NCBI GenBank assembly: GCA_029945375.1
Contig: CM057061.1
Location: 3,224,001 to 3,288,000, forward strand
Direction: 5' to 3'
Source: Agaricus subrufescens
Lineage: Eukaryota > Basidiomycota > Agaricomycetes > Agaricales > Agaricaceae
Length of the DNA stretch: 64,000 nt
Part shown: in pieces, positions 33,490 to 44,330 of the stretch
Layout: every line of letters starts with the position of its first letter
How positions within the stretch are numbered: position 1 is the first letter of the stretch
Notes under the pieces: generated by a model
What the model was told of the DNA's origin: nothing
Seen by the model: only the letters and a program-made list of their open reading frames with translations
Databases searched by the model: none
Position numbers and translations under genes: made by a program

Positions 33490-34613
33490 CTACTCCGAAC
33501 CTTTGGGAAAATCCTGCTGAGTTCCTTCAACATTTCCTTCCTCTCTGGAGGTGATGGCATGGATCTTGGTTTGTTTCTTGGGGCTTTGGCAGACTTTGGT
33601 GATATGGCCCGGTTTGCCACAGTTATAGCATTCGATGTTAGATCTGTACAATCCAGATCAGCATTCCTTCTTGATGTGTCCAAATTTGCCGCATTTAAGG
33701 CATTTGGGCTTTCCATCGGTGGACCACTCCAGCTTTCTGGCTCCGATCTCCATGGGTTGTCCATCTCCTCCATATGTGACTCCAGTAGTGGTACACTGAT
33801 CATTTCTTTGTTTCTTGGTGGATTCCCAGCCTTTTCCTACAGATCCTATGGTGGTGATCCATCCTTTGAGGGAAGTGGGAATGGCGGATGGGGGATATCC
33901 TAAAATAGTGTGGATGACATCTGATCTGGTATGCTGTTTCAGGAGGTAGAGCATGTGATCTTCACTAGATTTAGATTGATGGACAAGAGTGGTGAACTTG
34001 ACAAGGAAGTTGTTGGTGTGAAGGTTTCCTTGTTTGAAGGTTTCAATGTTGGCTTTAGCAATCTGTTGCTCATCTCCAGGTGAGAAGGCTTCCACAATTT
34101 CTTCAGCAAAGATTTTCCAATCTGCAGTGTTGTTGGACTTGATGATCTTGTTTTCCCACTGTTTGGCAAACCATCCTGGGATTTCTCCTCTTAAATGGTT
34201 GGTGATGAGAAGAATTTTTGAGTTAGCGTCGTCGTATTTGCTGAATTTGAGGAAAATTTCCATTCCTCTCCACCAGTCATTGAATTTGTTTCTATCTCCA
34301 TTGAAGAATCCTGGTTCCATAACATCCTTGTGGTTGATTGCATTGGTTGTCTTGGTTTTGGTGTTGTTGCTTGCCATTTCTCTTAGTTCTAGTTCTTTGA
34401 GTTCTCTTGCTAGTCGATTTAGGTCTTTGTCGAGTGGCATGTTCTTCGGTATTTGTGCTGGGTCTGGTTCTTCTGTTTCCTGGTCGTTGTTTTCAGATGA
34501 GGGTTCTGTTTCCTGGTCGTCCTCGTGTCTGAGGATTTCAAATCTGTTTCTGCTTCGGTGTCCTTCATAGAAAAGTGTTTCAAAAAGAATATTTCTGTGT
34601 CATCTGTGCTCAT
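33490..34613 (-). pseudogene. Gypsy Gag with two zinc knuckles
   Basis: Starts MSTDDTE at 34613, but within about 15 codons a small indel throws the original frame off; the capsid frame then runs from upstream of MPLDKDLNRLA (34440). Capsid blocks: GFFNGDRNKFNDWWRGM, EIVEAFSPGDEQQIAK, KQHTRSDVIHTILGYPP. Two CCHC knuckles follow: CLKCGKFGHIKKEC and CYNCGKPGHITKVC, separated by a TGA at 33658-33660. The second knuckle shows the true protein extended to about 33490. The truncated copy at 5652-6011 keeps the undamaged N-terminal frame. Confidence 0.85.
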
Positions 34614-34689
34614 ATAGTGAGCCTAGCGGGTTCCTGCCTCAATAACTAGAGGTCTTTCTGCAAGGTGAGCTTTACGACACTTTACCAAA

Positions 34690-34984
34690 TGTTACAACCT
34701 TATAGTGATTAGCTCAGGTTGCAACTTAAGGCAAAGACTTGAGGGCAATAAGGGAATATAGTGAGTTGGTAAAGTGTAAGGAAATACAGAGTATAACTAC
34801 ACTACTTATAGAAGAGTCAACTACCTAATAATAGAAGGAAGAGTCGGGCTGAGTAAGTATACCCGAGGTGTCTGACTAATGGTGGGAGCGGTGCTGAGTA
34901 AACATGAGAGACAAGTATGCGAATAAGGAAGTGGTAGCATATGGTCCTGGGTCAGGGGGACAATAACAGAAATAGATCGTAACA
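34690..34984 (-). repeat. Gypsy 5' LTR
   Basis: 295 bp. Several differences from the 3' LTR are CA in one copy opposite TG in the other. The primer-binding side reads TTTGGTAAAG after the LTR; the tRNA primer is not recognised. Confidence 0.95.
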
Positions 34985-35097
34985 GGTACTCTACAACAGA
35001 AATGTGAAGGATGTTCTCTATACAACAAAGGGGCTTAATTTGGTTGAGGACCAGACACCTTACTAGTCAGGGGATGTGGTTGCTTTAGCTTTGGCAT

Positions 35098-37676
35098 TCA
35101 GGTGGAATGGGTTGATGCCTGAACAGCTTGTAAACCCACCTTCCCACATCTTTGACATGCCTTCAGGTTTACTGTGGGCATTAGTTCACCTTCTTGAAGT
35201 AAGCCAGGGTCCACTGAGTCAGTGGTGTCATAAGGAGAATGGGGTGGAATGACAGGTGCTTGAACAACTGTAGTGTGAGGGTCTGAGCCAGAGGAGGGAG
35301 CTGCAGCTGGACAGGCATGCTGTTCTGGAGACCTAGCAAGGTGGAACTCTGGCTGTGGAGTGTTAGATGGACAGACACTATAGCCAGTTTGGTTCAATAT
35401 AAAGTGTGATCAGAACCTTGATTATTTTAATAAAAGAATACCTTACCTTACAGGGGCACCATCAAGATGGGCTGTGATAGTTTCCACAAGTGAATCTGGC
35501 ACATCAGCTGCTTGATCAATGATAGTTGGTTCACTTCCCTGGGAAATGTGATTAGAACTTCAACTTGGCAAATAGAAAAGAAAAAAACTCACGTTGTGGG
35601 AAATGCTAAAAGGGGGCCATTAAGGGGGGCTGTGACAGGTTCTACAGGGATCAAAATAGTATGACCTGAAGGAGTGAATACTAAAGAGTAATGACTGATA
35701 TATACTTGATGCTTACTGGGAAGAGCAGTGTCAGCAACAACTGTGAAGTGGCCACTCATATAGCTATTGTAGCATTCTGTGAAAGGTTGGCAACACTCAA
35801 TGAAACCATTGTCATTGCTGATCATGGAACTGGATTTGCAATGAGTATAATTCTGATTAAGGGAAATACAGCTCACTTTTTTTCCTGAATCTGGTTTGAG
35901 GACTTGCGATAGGCAATGGTCATGAAACACACTGCATCACTGTGCTGCCTGTGCTCCCACCCTAAGAGCTCTCATACCGCTTTGGTAATTTTGCCACATA
36001 ACTCATCTTGCGAACTATATATATTATTGTTCAATTAGATAGATCCAACAATAGAGATCTAATAAAAAGGGACTCATGCAAATATTTCTGCTCTCGAGGG
36101 GGGAAGGAGTCACTTCACAACTTCATCATTGACCTGGGATTGAAATTGCTTGCATTCATTGATGGACAACAAATCAACTTTCTTCTTGACTGCCCAATTC
36201 CATTGCCACAGATAGTTGGGAGGTGCTTTTCCATCAGGCCCTCTTATTGAGGATATAGGCTTGTTGTGGAAAAGTAAGATCATTAATTAGTATGGTTGTA
36301 ATGAACAGGGGACATGGTAAAGGTTGAACATGTTAGCTCATAGCAGTGAAGCTTGAAATACTACATACCTTGCCATCCTCATCTGTAATTCCACACTTGT
36401 TACAAAAATGAGGAATGGCAACTGTGTCGATCCATGATGTGAGTGCATTGTATGGGGATGACCCATTGCGCATGTCAACAGCATGATGTATATCAAAACA
36501 TTTGTCAAGTAGTTCACCAAGTATAGTGGTATCAGCAGAACTAAGTGGCTGCACACCACTCAAGTTGAGTCTACCCATGTCAAGCTGCACATGTGAGGTG
36601 AAAGTGAACAAACAAATGGATGGATTGAGTGGGGAAGAATGGGGAGGTTCAGGCCATGGAGTGGGATATAACAAAGAGGAAGGCGAGTAATATTTGCGAT
36701 GCAACCCAATACAGACCTTGAAAATTGGACGCCCAGATGGTTGTCCAACATCTGGTCTCAGCAAGATCTTGTATTCCAAGCCTACCGCCAATTTGCTCCT
36801 GGTGCTTCATGTTAGAAGCAAATAGATGACTATGGAATTTAAAAATTTCATGTGTCCCATGTATTGTTTCTTGGAGATCTAATATCTCTTTGGAATATTT
36901 AGTAATAAGCCCACTGCCACTAATTGTTCCTGGTGTTGCTCAACATATGTCAGAAGGAAACACAAACCTTGATTTTATTGAATTGTTAATGGCAATCTGC
37001 AAAATCTGATTGTGCCACAATCTCAATTCAAAGCCATGCTTGCTCTTGACCTCTTTGAGGGATAATGAAACCACAGTTCAGTGTCAATTTGAAATATTCG
37101 AGCATTTGGCTGGGCACAAAAAATTCAACTACAGTCACTATTGGCATTGCCTAATTAAGAAACAAACATTCCAAATTGGGAACTCAAGCCCGCCATGCCT
37201 TCCCCTCCACCCTCCCACATTCTTCATTTCTCTCAAATCAAACAGCATTAGATGTCTCATCAGCAACCAGACTATCAATCCTCAACATCAACCTGGGGGT
37301 TGCCCTTGGCTTTGGCCTCAGAGATTGACACACCTGAATCAAGGCTTGAAATTCTGCATTGGTCTCGAGAAGTTCTTGAATGAGAATAGTATGTGGTCCA
37401 AAATAGATGCAATCATACTGTCTAAACTGTGGGAATGAGGTCAATGATAAACAAGGGAGAAAATACAACTACTTACAAAAGAGAACCATCTACTGGCATT
37501 GGTCAGAAGAGGATCGGTCTGGCTTGTACAAAGCCTCTTAGACCTCAACAGATGTTTCTGACACAAAGATGCAACAGGTGGAGGACTGGCTCATTTTTTG
37601 AGGAATCTGAGGATTTTTGCCTCATTCTTCTTTTGAAGGATAGTGACACTTTCCTGAGTTGACATAGAAGGTTGCA
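35098..37676 (-). CDS. Hypothetical spliced gene, fragmentary
   Basis: Several minus-strand exons with good GT-AG borders: from ATG at about 37676 (MQPSMSTQESVTIL) with a TGA near 37589; after an intron, FRQYDCIYFGPHTILIQELL to ALIQ; exons at 36791-36716 and about 36586-36370 containing GELLDKCFDIHHAVDMRNG and a CxxC in PHFCNKCGITDEDGK; and 35397-35098 with another CxxC (ACQRCGK). Linkage of these exons into one gene is inferred from order and spacing. The two CxxC pairs might form a zinc site. I recognise no family. 37677-38228 shows only AT-rich sequence and the approach to the DIRS element. Confidence 0.35.
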
Positions 37677-38228
37677 TTGGGTTGAAGTTGAGACTCATGC
37701 AACATTTGATTAATATAAGTTACCAAAGGCCTTCATCCATACTAGTTTTTTTGTGTTCAATCATGCAGACCTCAATGTGCAAAGTTCAATTTGTTGTTGA
37801 TCATTTTGAAATTTTACATTCAGGGTCAGCGGAGATCTCAGTCTCATTAAAATAATAATAATAGTAATTATAATTATAATTGAGAAAACTTGATTAATAA
37901 TACATTTCATCATATTAAAAGTCCATCGTGCAATATCCTTTCCCCAGATCATGCAGTATATTCTTCTTGGAGGTGAGATGGTGGCCCTAGTTAGCCACAG
38001 TTCCATCCTCAAGGTTGAGGAATATTGGACGACTCTTACAGTCAAAGATTGTCAGCCTGCAGAGAGTGAAACAAAGGACACACCATAAGCAGGTGTTGGT
38101 CTTTGCAGGCAATGCGTGATCATGAGACCAGCCCCCCCTTTCTCTTCTCCACCCCACTCAACCCATCCAGTGGGTCCATAGCCATTCTTTTCGTTCATTT
38201 CCATTCCTAGAATCCTCTATTCTCACAC

Positions 38229-39759
38229 ATGGACCTCCCAGACTACACAGCCAAAGAATTTGCCAACCTACATGCTAATCTTTGCCAAACATTCAACATG
38301 ACTGAACAAGATGCTGCAGACCACCTCACAGCAACCTGGAGGGGCAGGAACCAGCAGCCCCAAGGGCAACAAGGAAACCCAGGAGGAGATAGACAGGAGG
38401 ACCCCCTAAGGCCATGCAACAACAACCCCCTCAATCCTCCCCCAGGCAACGAAGGCCGCCCCAACCCAGATCTTGCACCAGGCACAGGCAACATCCCACC
38501 TCCAGGCTCTCCCTCAGCAGCCCCAAAAAGAAAGAACTTTCTGAAATTCCATGACATGGGCATAATTCCCACTGACCAGAAGCTCAAACCATCAGAGCAT
38601 GCCCTCTGCAAGCTCCATGCCTTCGACTATGTCAAACTATGGTACTTCACCCCCCAAGGCCAAGAAGCCACCATCAAGCACACCATTACTCTCCAGTCTG
38701 AAACCTTCTCCCTCACACAGTCCAAAAACAGCATATCCCTTCTCCCCTTGCGAAACTCCAACACCCCCAAAAGCATCATCATACGAGATGAAAACCTCTC
38801 CTTCCTGGAGATGGGTCACACCAAAAATGGCCTTATCTCAAACATGGAAAAGTGTGGATGGGAACCACGCACCGTCCACATGTTCATGAAGTTCTACATG
38901 CTCCTCAACACCCATCCCATCAGAGACAAACCACAAGGAGATCAGGCACTCATCATTTACCAAGCCCAGGCCCAGTGAGAGTGGCACCAAGAGATCGAAC
39001 AAGGTCGCACTGCATTCAACATCGCTCAAATCAACGAGCAACAACTTAAGAAGATTGCAGACTCCATCAGAGTCAAGGCATACAACCAAATGATGGATGT
39101 AAGTCTCTCCCCCCCCCCTTCTCCCCAGTCCAAACCTTTACTCACCAACCACCTTTCCTCATTGTCTCTTCACTCAACCCCACACCTGGCCCTGCCCCAC
39201 CCCACCCCGCCCCTTCCCCCCATTGTGCCACACATCTCACAGCCCCTCTCACCATTTCAGCAAACATGTGACCCCACAGAACTTATCCCGCTTTCCCCCA
39301 CCAGCCCAGCCACAAAGCCACCACAAGCACATCCCCTCACATCACCACTGCTCCCCCTCACCACACCCGCCTCCTCCCAAGTGCAAGCGCAGCACATCTC
39401 CCCCCTCCTACTCCGAGGACGGAGAAGATAAGCCATGCAAGAAGAAGTCCTTTCTGTCAGCCACATCAGCCTCCAACACTGAGCTCAAATCTGTCTGCCC
39501 AATGTGCCTTGGGCACTGCCCCCACAATGTCGCAAACTGCAAAGCCTCAAGGTGCTGGGATGACCTTGATACCACAAGGTGCACCTGCACCTCAAAGGGA
39601 CACCTCTGTGACCCCAAAGGCACCATCCTCTGCACTGACTGGCAGAAACCACAGGGCTGCAATGACAACACCCTGGCCCACATATCCAAACATTGATGCT
39701 CAGGGTGTGGCAGAGTGGATCATGGTGCTCAGAAGTGCCCTCAAGCACAGAATGCATAA
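38229..39759 (+). pseudogene. DIRS-like Gag
   Basis: From ATG at 38229 (MDLPDYTAKEF), a Gln/Pro-rich linker, then a conserved block with LSFLEMGHTKNG and GWEPRTVHMFMKFY. TGA at 38976-38978 interrupts, after which the frame continues IEQGRTAFNIAQINEQQL to an intron donor near 39098. After an acceptor near 39259 come a Ser/Pro/His-rich stretch and cysteine clusters CPMCLGHCPHNVANC and CSGCGRVDHGAQKC. A TGA at 39694-39696 lies before the last knuckle. The stop is at 39757 and overlaps the start of Pol in another frame. Confidence 0.7.
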
Positions 39760-41680
39760 GCCCCTCACTCCATACCATGTTGCAGCCTGGGAACGCCTAC
39801 TCAGGCTTCCAGGTCTCGAAAACAGATACCCTGGTCTCGTTTTGATGTTAAGTAATGGTTTTCATGCTGGCATACCAGCCATATCAGTATCGTACTCCCC
39901 ATTGAACAATGTCTCCACAGAGGAGCATTGTAATGCCTTTTGTAATATCATTCAAATAGAACTTCAGAAGAACCGCTACATTGGCCCAGCCACTAAGTCT
40001 CAAATTGAGACCCTGATAGGCCCCTTCCAATCCTCACCCCTTAGCGTCATACCCAAGCCCAACAAACCGGGCAAATACCAACTAATTCAGAACCTCTCCC
40101 ACCCCCACAATCCAGCAAGAGGCATCACATCAATCAACCATCACATCAATTCAACACTTTACCCATGCACATGGGGCACCTTCAGAACCATCTCTCTCAT
40201 AATAGAAACCCTACCTCCCGGATCTGAAGCAGCAGTCCAGGATGTAAAAGAGGCATATAGAACTATCCCTCTCCACCACTTGCAATGGCCAGGCATGGTA
40301 GTTAAGTTGCAGGGCAAGGATCAATATGCCATAGACTCCCAAAATGCCTTCGGCCTAGCCTCAGGCGCAGGAGTCTATGGGATGGTAGCAGATGCTGGAG
40401 CGGATATAATGAGAGCCAAAGGATTAGGCCCCATATCCAAATGGGTAGACAATCATGTCTTCTTCAGAATCTGCTGCACCCACCTCACCCAATTCAATCA
40501 AACCAGAGAAAGCCAAGCACTTGCCATAGCCCAAAATGGGGGCAAACTTCACAGCAAGGGGAGGCTGTGGTACAAGGGCCAGTCTCACAAAAATGGAAAA
40601 TTTGAGGAATTTGATGAAGACCATTCCATGCCAATAATAGACCTCGCTAGAACTTCACCACACTCATCCCATGATGCACTTTTCACATATGCAATGCAAG
40701 ACATTGACGAAATATCATCACAACTGGGAATTCCGTGGGAGCTAGAAAAAGACTCCCCATTCACCTTGTCTTTCACATTCATAGATCTCACCTGGAACTT
40801 GACTGACAGATCAGTCTCTCTTCCTGAAGCCAAGAGAAAGAAATACAGAGACACCATAGATCAGTGGAACTGCACCAGCACACACAACCTCAACAAGGCA
40901 GAGAAGCTTCACAGTAAACTACTTCACACCTCCTTAGTTATCACACATGGCAGGCCATATTTAACCAGCATTGAGGCCTTTCTTGGCGTCTTCCATGATT
41001 CCCTGTTCAAACCTCGCACCCCCCCCAAGTCCCTACACACAGACCTCATCTGGTGGATCTCCACCCTCCAAAACCCCAGCCTTGCCAGACCAATCCACCC
41101 CACTATTATCGTCATTGACCTATCAGACTTCTCCAATGCCAGTTCCGAAGTTGGGATGGGAATTGTCCTGGGCCAGAGGTGGCAAGCCTGGAGACTTGTC
41201 CCAGGGTGGAACTACCCAGGCACAGGCAGAGACATTGGCTGGGCAGAAGCAACAGCCTTCCTCTTCCTGGCTACAACTGTGGCCCACCTCCACCCCAGCA
41301 GAGGTCACTTCTGGCTTTTTGGTGACAACACAGGTGTTGTCAAAGGCTGGTGGAAGGGACATAGTCAAAACAGAGCCACTAACGAAGTCTTCAAGCTGGT
41401 CAATCAGCTCAGTGCTACCTCAGGATCACTTTTCTACACAAAATATGTTGCCACAAACTGCAACCCCACTGATGACCCATCTCGAGGCATCTACAGACCT
41501 AGCAGCCTTCTCTTCCCACCCATTCCCATTCCTCCCTCTATGCAGGAACTCATCGTGGACTTTGACCACCCCCTACTACCGATCGAAAGGTCAATGGAAG
41601 CCACAGGATCCCTCCCCACTGCAAAGCCAAAACCTCAGCAAAGTCTCACCCTCCCCGATGCCCAGCCCCCCCCCAAATAA
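39722..41680 (+). CDS. DIRS-like Pol: reverse transcriptase and RNase H
   Basis: Start chosen at the in-frame ATG 39722, just before LTPYHVAAWERLL, the usual beginning of this family; it overlaps the end of Gag. RT motifs: SVIPKPNKPGKYQLIQNLS, motif A Asp in VQDVKEAYRTIPL, the NAFGLASGAG loop, and the catalytic box, which reads WVDNHVFF instead of WVDDH. The second Asp is thus Asn (GAC AAT, one G-to-A at a CpG from GAT), which should abolish polymerisation. RNase H-like part: IVIDLSDFSNASSEVGMGIVL and GDNTGVVKGWW, then DDPSRGIY. The frame is open throughout, but the catalytic change marks it as dead. Confidence 0.85.
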   Translation: MVLRSALKHRMHKPLTPYHVAAWERLLRLPGLENRYPGLVLMLSNGFHAGIPAISVSYSPLNNVSTEEHCNAFCNIIQIELQKNRYIGPATKSQIETLIGPFQSSPLSVIPKPNKPGKYQLIQNLSHPHNPARGITSINHHINSTLYPCTWGTFRTISLIIETLPPGSEAAVQDVKEAYRTIPLHHLQWPGMVVKLQGKDQYAIDSQNAFGLASGAGVYGMVADAGADIMRAKGLGPISKWVDNHVFFRICCTHLTQFNQTRESQALAIAQNGGKLHSKGRLWYKGQSHKNGKFEEFDEDHSMPIIDLARTSPHSSHDALFTYAMQDIDEISSQLGIPWELEKDSPFTLSFTFIDLTWNLTDRSVSLPEAKRKKYRDTIDQWNCTSTHNLNKAEKLHSKLLHTSLVITHGRPYLTSIEAFLGVFHDSLFKPRTPPKSLHTDLIWWISTLQNPSLARPIHPTIIVIDLSDFSNASSEVGMGIVLGQRWQAWRLVPGWNYPGTGRDIGWAEATAFLFLATTVAHLHPSRGHFWLFGDNTGVVKGWWKGHSQNRATNEVFKLVNQLSATSGSLFYTKYVATNCNPTDDPSRGIYRPSSLLFPPIPIPPSMQELIVDFDHPLLPIERSMEATGSLPTAKPKPQQSLTLPDAQPPPK

Positions 41681-41799
41681 CTTCACAAACAAAGTCTTCA
41701 CCAGCTGGTCTGACTAGCGCTCCCGCCAAATTTAATTCCCCACTACCAAAAACAACAACACACTCCCTTCCCTCCCCATCTCCCTACAGCCCTGCCCTT

Positions 41800-42897
41800 A
41801 TGCCCAACCCATCACCCCTCAGGCCTCACGTACTTGCCAAAAAGAGGATCAGTAGCTGGGCCCCGCCTACACCAGCTCAGCCTAATCCTCTAGATGAAGA
41901 AGAAAGAGTAAGGCAGGTGATGGAAACCAGCTGGGATGACTCAACACTCACCACATATGGCACAGGACTCTTAACCTTCCATGTCTTCTGTGACCACAAG
42001 GGCATACCTGAGCCAGAAAGGGCACCCATCTTCCCCAATCTGCTCTCCATTTTCATCACAGCACTCACTGGCTCTTACTCTCAATCTACTATCACTAATT
42101 ATATAGCTGGCCTCAGAGCTTGGCATACTCTCAACAGACTCGAATGGAAAGCCAACGACAAAGAAGTGAAGCTTCTTCTGAGAGCTGCCCAAAAATCCTC
42201 CCCCCTATCTGCCAAGAAGCAAAAGCACTCCCCCTTCACTGTCATAATAATCAAGGCTGTTCACACCCACCTGGACCTAAAGAACCCACTCCACATTGCA
42301 TCCTTTGCCTGCCTCACCTCTGCTTTCTATGCTACAGCCAGGCTAGGAGAATTTACAGTCCCAAACCTTGCCACCTTTGACAAAGCAATACACCCCACTT
42401 GCACCAACCTCAAGTCAGTAGTCGACCACTCTGGCATCTCAACCACAATCCTGCATTTGCCAAAAACAAAGACCACTCCAAATGGCAAGGACGTCTACTG
42501 GATGGCACAAGAGGACATCACAGACCCCACAGCAGCCATAAAGGCGCACCTCATCTTAAACAACCCCCCACTCAATGCACACATCTTTGCATACCCCCAT
42601 GCCAGTGGTTTCAGGCCTCTCACCAAGCACAACTTCCTCAGTGTCATCAACACAACAGCAAAACAGGCAGGCATAGGATCTCTTCAAGGTCATGGCATTC
42701 GCATAGGCTCCACCCTGGAATACCTACTCTGAGGCCTGTTTTTTGAGGCCATGAAGACAAAAGGACGATGGGCAAGCAATGCATTTGCAGTCTACATAAC
42801 CTGCCACGCTGAGATACTAGCCCAACACACTCACCTTGGTGACATTCAGCACCCCCTAGCAGCACAACCATCTATTTCGAGGGCAAGAGACAGGTGA
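41800..42897 (+). pseudogene. DIRS-like tyrosine recombinase
   Basis: Catalyses insertion of the element's circular cDNA. N-terminal core-binding part: WDDSTLTTYGTGLLTFHVFC, then SQSTITNYIAGLRAWH. Catalytic domain: Arg in ATARLGEFT, HxxR in GHGIRIGSTLEYLL. A TGA at 42730-42732 sits where related proteins continue with Arg-Gly. The frame then reads TKGRWASNAFAVYITCHAEIL with the nucleophile Tyr and stops at 42895. Copy A (4347-4978) has the same TGA, so the lesion predates their separation. Confidence 0.85.
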
Positions 42898-43219
42898 ATC
42901 TCGTGAGAGCGAGGCTTTTAGGCACCCAGTCCTTCCTACTTGGTAAGGGGCTTCTCCCTACAGGCAGCTTGCATCAGGACTTACACCCCAGGTAGCAGCC
43001 TGCCTCAGCAAAGCCGCTCTGTGCGGACAGGGAAGCCAGCACAAGAGAGCTTTTGCCCACTCACACACACCAGATTGATGGCACCCGCATCACCTCTCCT
43101 ATCATACCTGTGCTTAGCTTACCAGCTCTGTCTTTCTTTCCTCATGCTCATGTCCATCCTGCACAATAAAGTCAATTTGCTTGTATTCAGTCATCGTAAA
43201 ACAAGAAGTCTGGCAAAGA
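42898..43219 (+). repeat. 3' non-coding terminus of the DIRS-like element
   Basis: Shared with 4979-5300 at high identity, ending GTCTGGCAAAGA. It includes an AATAAA-like signal (ACAATAAAGTC at about 43162). No split direct repeat or inverted repeat could be matched to the 5' side. Confidence 0.7.
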
Positions 43220-43220
43220 T

Positions 43221-43908
43221 ATGGCTCCTCACCCAGGCGACGATGATCTTTCCTCTATTCCTTCTCCCAGCTCATCCCCTGATCTCCCAGATATAGGTGA
43301 ATTGCTGGAATACCACAAGCAATTGTGGTTGGCCAAAGAAAGCAGTCAGTCATCACTTCCCAACTCTTCACCTCCAGCCACATGGCTCCAAGCGCAGCGC
43401 AAAGCATTCACTGTCGCGATGCACAATTCTCCAGTGGGTAAACCCTTATCCGCTCACATCAAACACGCTGTCCGCTTCATGCGGACATCACGTAAGTCTG
43501 ATACTTGCATTGCTTGGATCGACATCGCAGACTCCGTCTCGGGCCGTACGGCCCACGACTACATTGGTAAGCACATCTTCATAGGTGGGCGCAACTGTCA
43601 AATCCGCGGCGCTGCCCCACAGCCCGGCTCTGCTCTCTGCACTTAGTGCCAGAGGTGGGGCCACCATGCTGATGTATGCCGGTCAAAGGGCATACGCTGT
43701 CCTCATTGCGCGGGCCCGCACTCGGCCGACTCGCATATTCAGGCGTCCATAGCGATGAAGAAGAATCCAGACGACCGCCACTGCGCCAACTGCTCTGCAG
43801 CGAAGAAGAAGAACTCGGTGCACTCCAGCACAGACACTTTGTGTCTGTTCTGGAATAATCGCTTCGATCGGGATTGGCTTCGCTGCCAGTTCCCATCCAA
43901 GAAGTAGT
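43221..43908 (+). pseudogene. ORF1 (zinc-knuckle, RNA-binding) of the short element, copy B
   Basis: Starts MAPHPGDDDLSS, followed by a Ser/Pro-rich region, a conserved block SDTCIAWIDIADSVSG, and CCHC-type knuckles (CQRWGHHADVC, CPHCAGPH, CANC), ending RCQFPSKK with a double stop at 43906. A TAG at 43644-43646 replaces the CAG present in copy D. The block from SDTCIAW onward is related to 57847-59431. ORF1 proteins of non-LTR elements package their RNA. Confidence 0.7.
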
Positions 43909-44330
43909 AGGAGTCACATCTTATTTTGGGAGCGCGCGCTGTTTGGTACCCATCATTTTCCCTTTGCCATTTTGTCCGCGATCATAAACCAGCCTGTCTT
44001 GAAAATCGGGGCTGTATCCAAGTCAATATGTAGGTGTTCGTGTTTGTTTGAGCCATGGCTCGCTTCGCTCGCCTTATCATGTATGGACTTATCATTTCCT
44101 TTTCCTTTATGATTTGTTTTTCTTTCTCTCCTCAAGGCGATGTTCTTTCCGCCAGATACGTTTAATTTTGTTGCTCGGGGCTTAATGTTTTTCACCTTGG
44201 ATACACGTCATGGCATCCTTATTCTTGTAGTGTGCCCAGATTATCTACCTGGATGTCCTATAGCTACTCGAATAGAAGGTCCACCGAGAGGTGCCGTTGA
44301 TACAAAAAAAAAAAAAAAAAAAAAAAAAAA
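43221..44330 (+). mobile_element. ORF1-only non-LTR retroelement, copy B, with 27-A tail
   Basis: Contains one ORF (43221-43908) with a nucleic-acid-binding C-terminus, about 395 bp of 3' non-coding sequence and a run of 27 A at 44304-44330. No EN-RT ORF2 is present. The same ORF1 end and 3' tail occur in copy D (46000-46687 plus 56985-57215). The A-tail abuts copia integrase sequence, so it inserted there. Its left edge is immediately against the DIRS 3' end, so its own 5' end may be lost. Confidence 0.75.

Larger units (their letters stand above)
28238..34989 (-). mobile_element. Complete Ty3/Gypsy chromovirus with 5-bp target duplication
   Basis: LTRs at 34690-34984 (5') and 28243-28537 (3'), both 295 bp with TGTTAC...GTAACA ends, flanked by the direct duplicate GGTAC (28238-28242 and 34985-34989). 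Order on the minus strand: gag, protease, reverse transcriptase, RNase H, integrase, chromodomain, accessory ORF2, accessory ORF3. The two LTRs differ at about 21 of 295 positions by eye, 20 of them transitions. Every long ORF has at least one premature stop, so the element is old and inactive. Confidence 0.95.
38229..43219 (+). mobile_element. DIRS-like tyrosine-recombinase retroelement
   Basis: Gag, Pol (RT-RNase H) and tyrosine recombinase follow one another on the plus strand, the DIRS/Ngaro arrangement, without an LTR or DDE integrase. The 3' terminus is fixed at 43219 by comparison with copy A (5300). The 5' terminus, probably between 38040 and 38228, is not defined. All three genes carry CpG-type nonsense or missense changes. 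Confidence 0.85.

Noticed and set aside
38050..43219. Inverted terminal repeats for the DIRS element (CTTTGC near 38115 versus 43219)
   Set aside because: Only about 7 bp match; too short to support a terminus.
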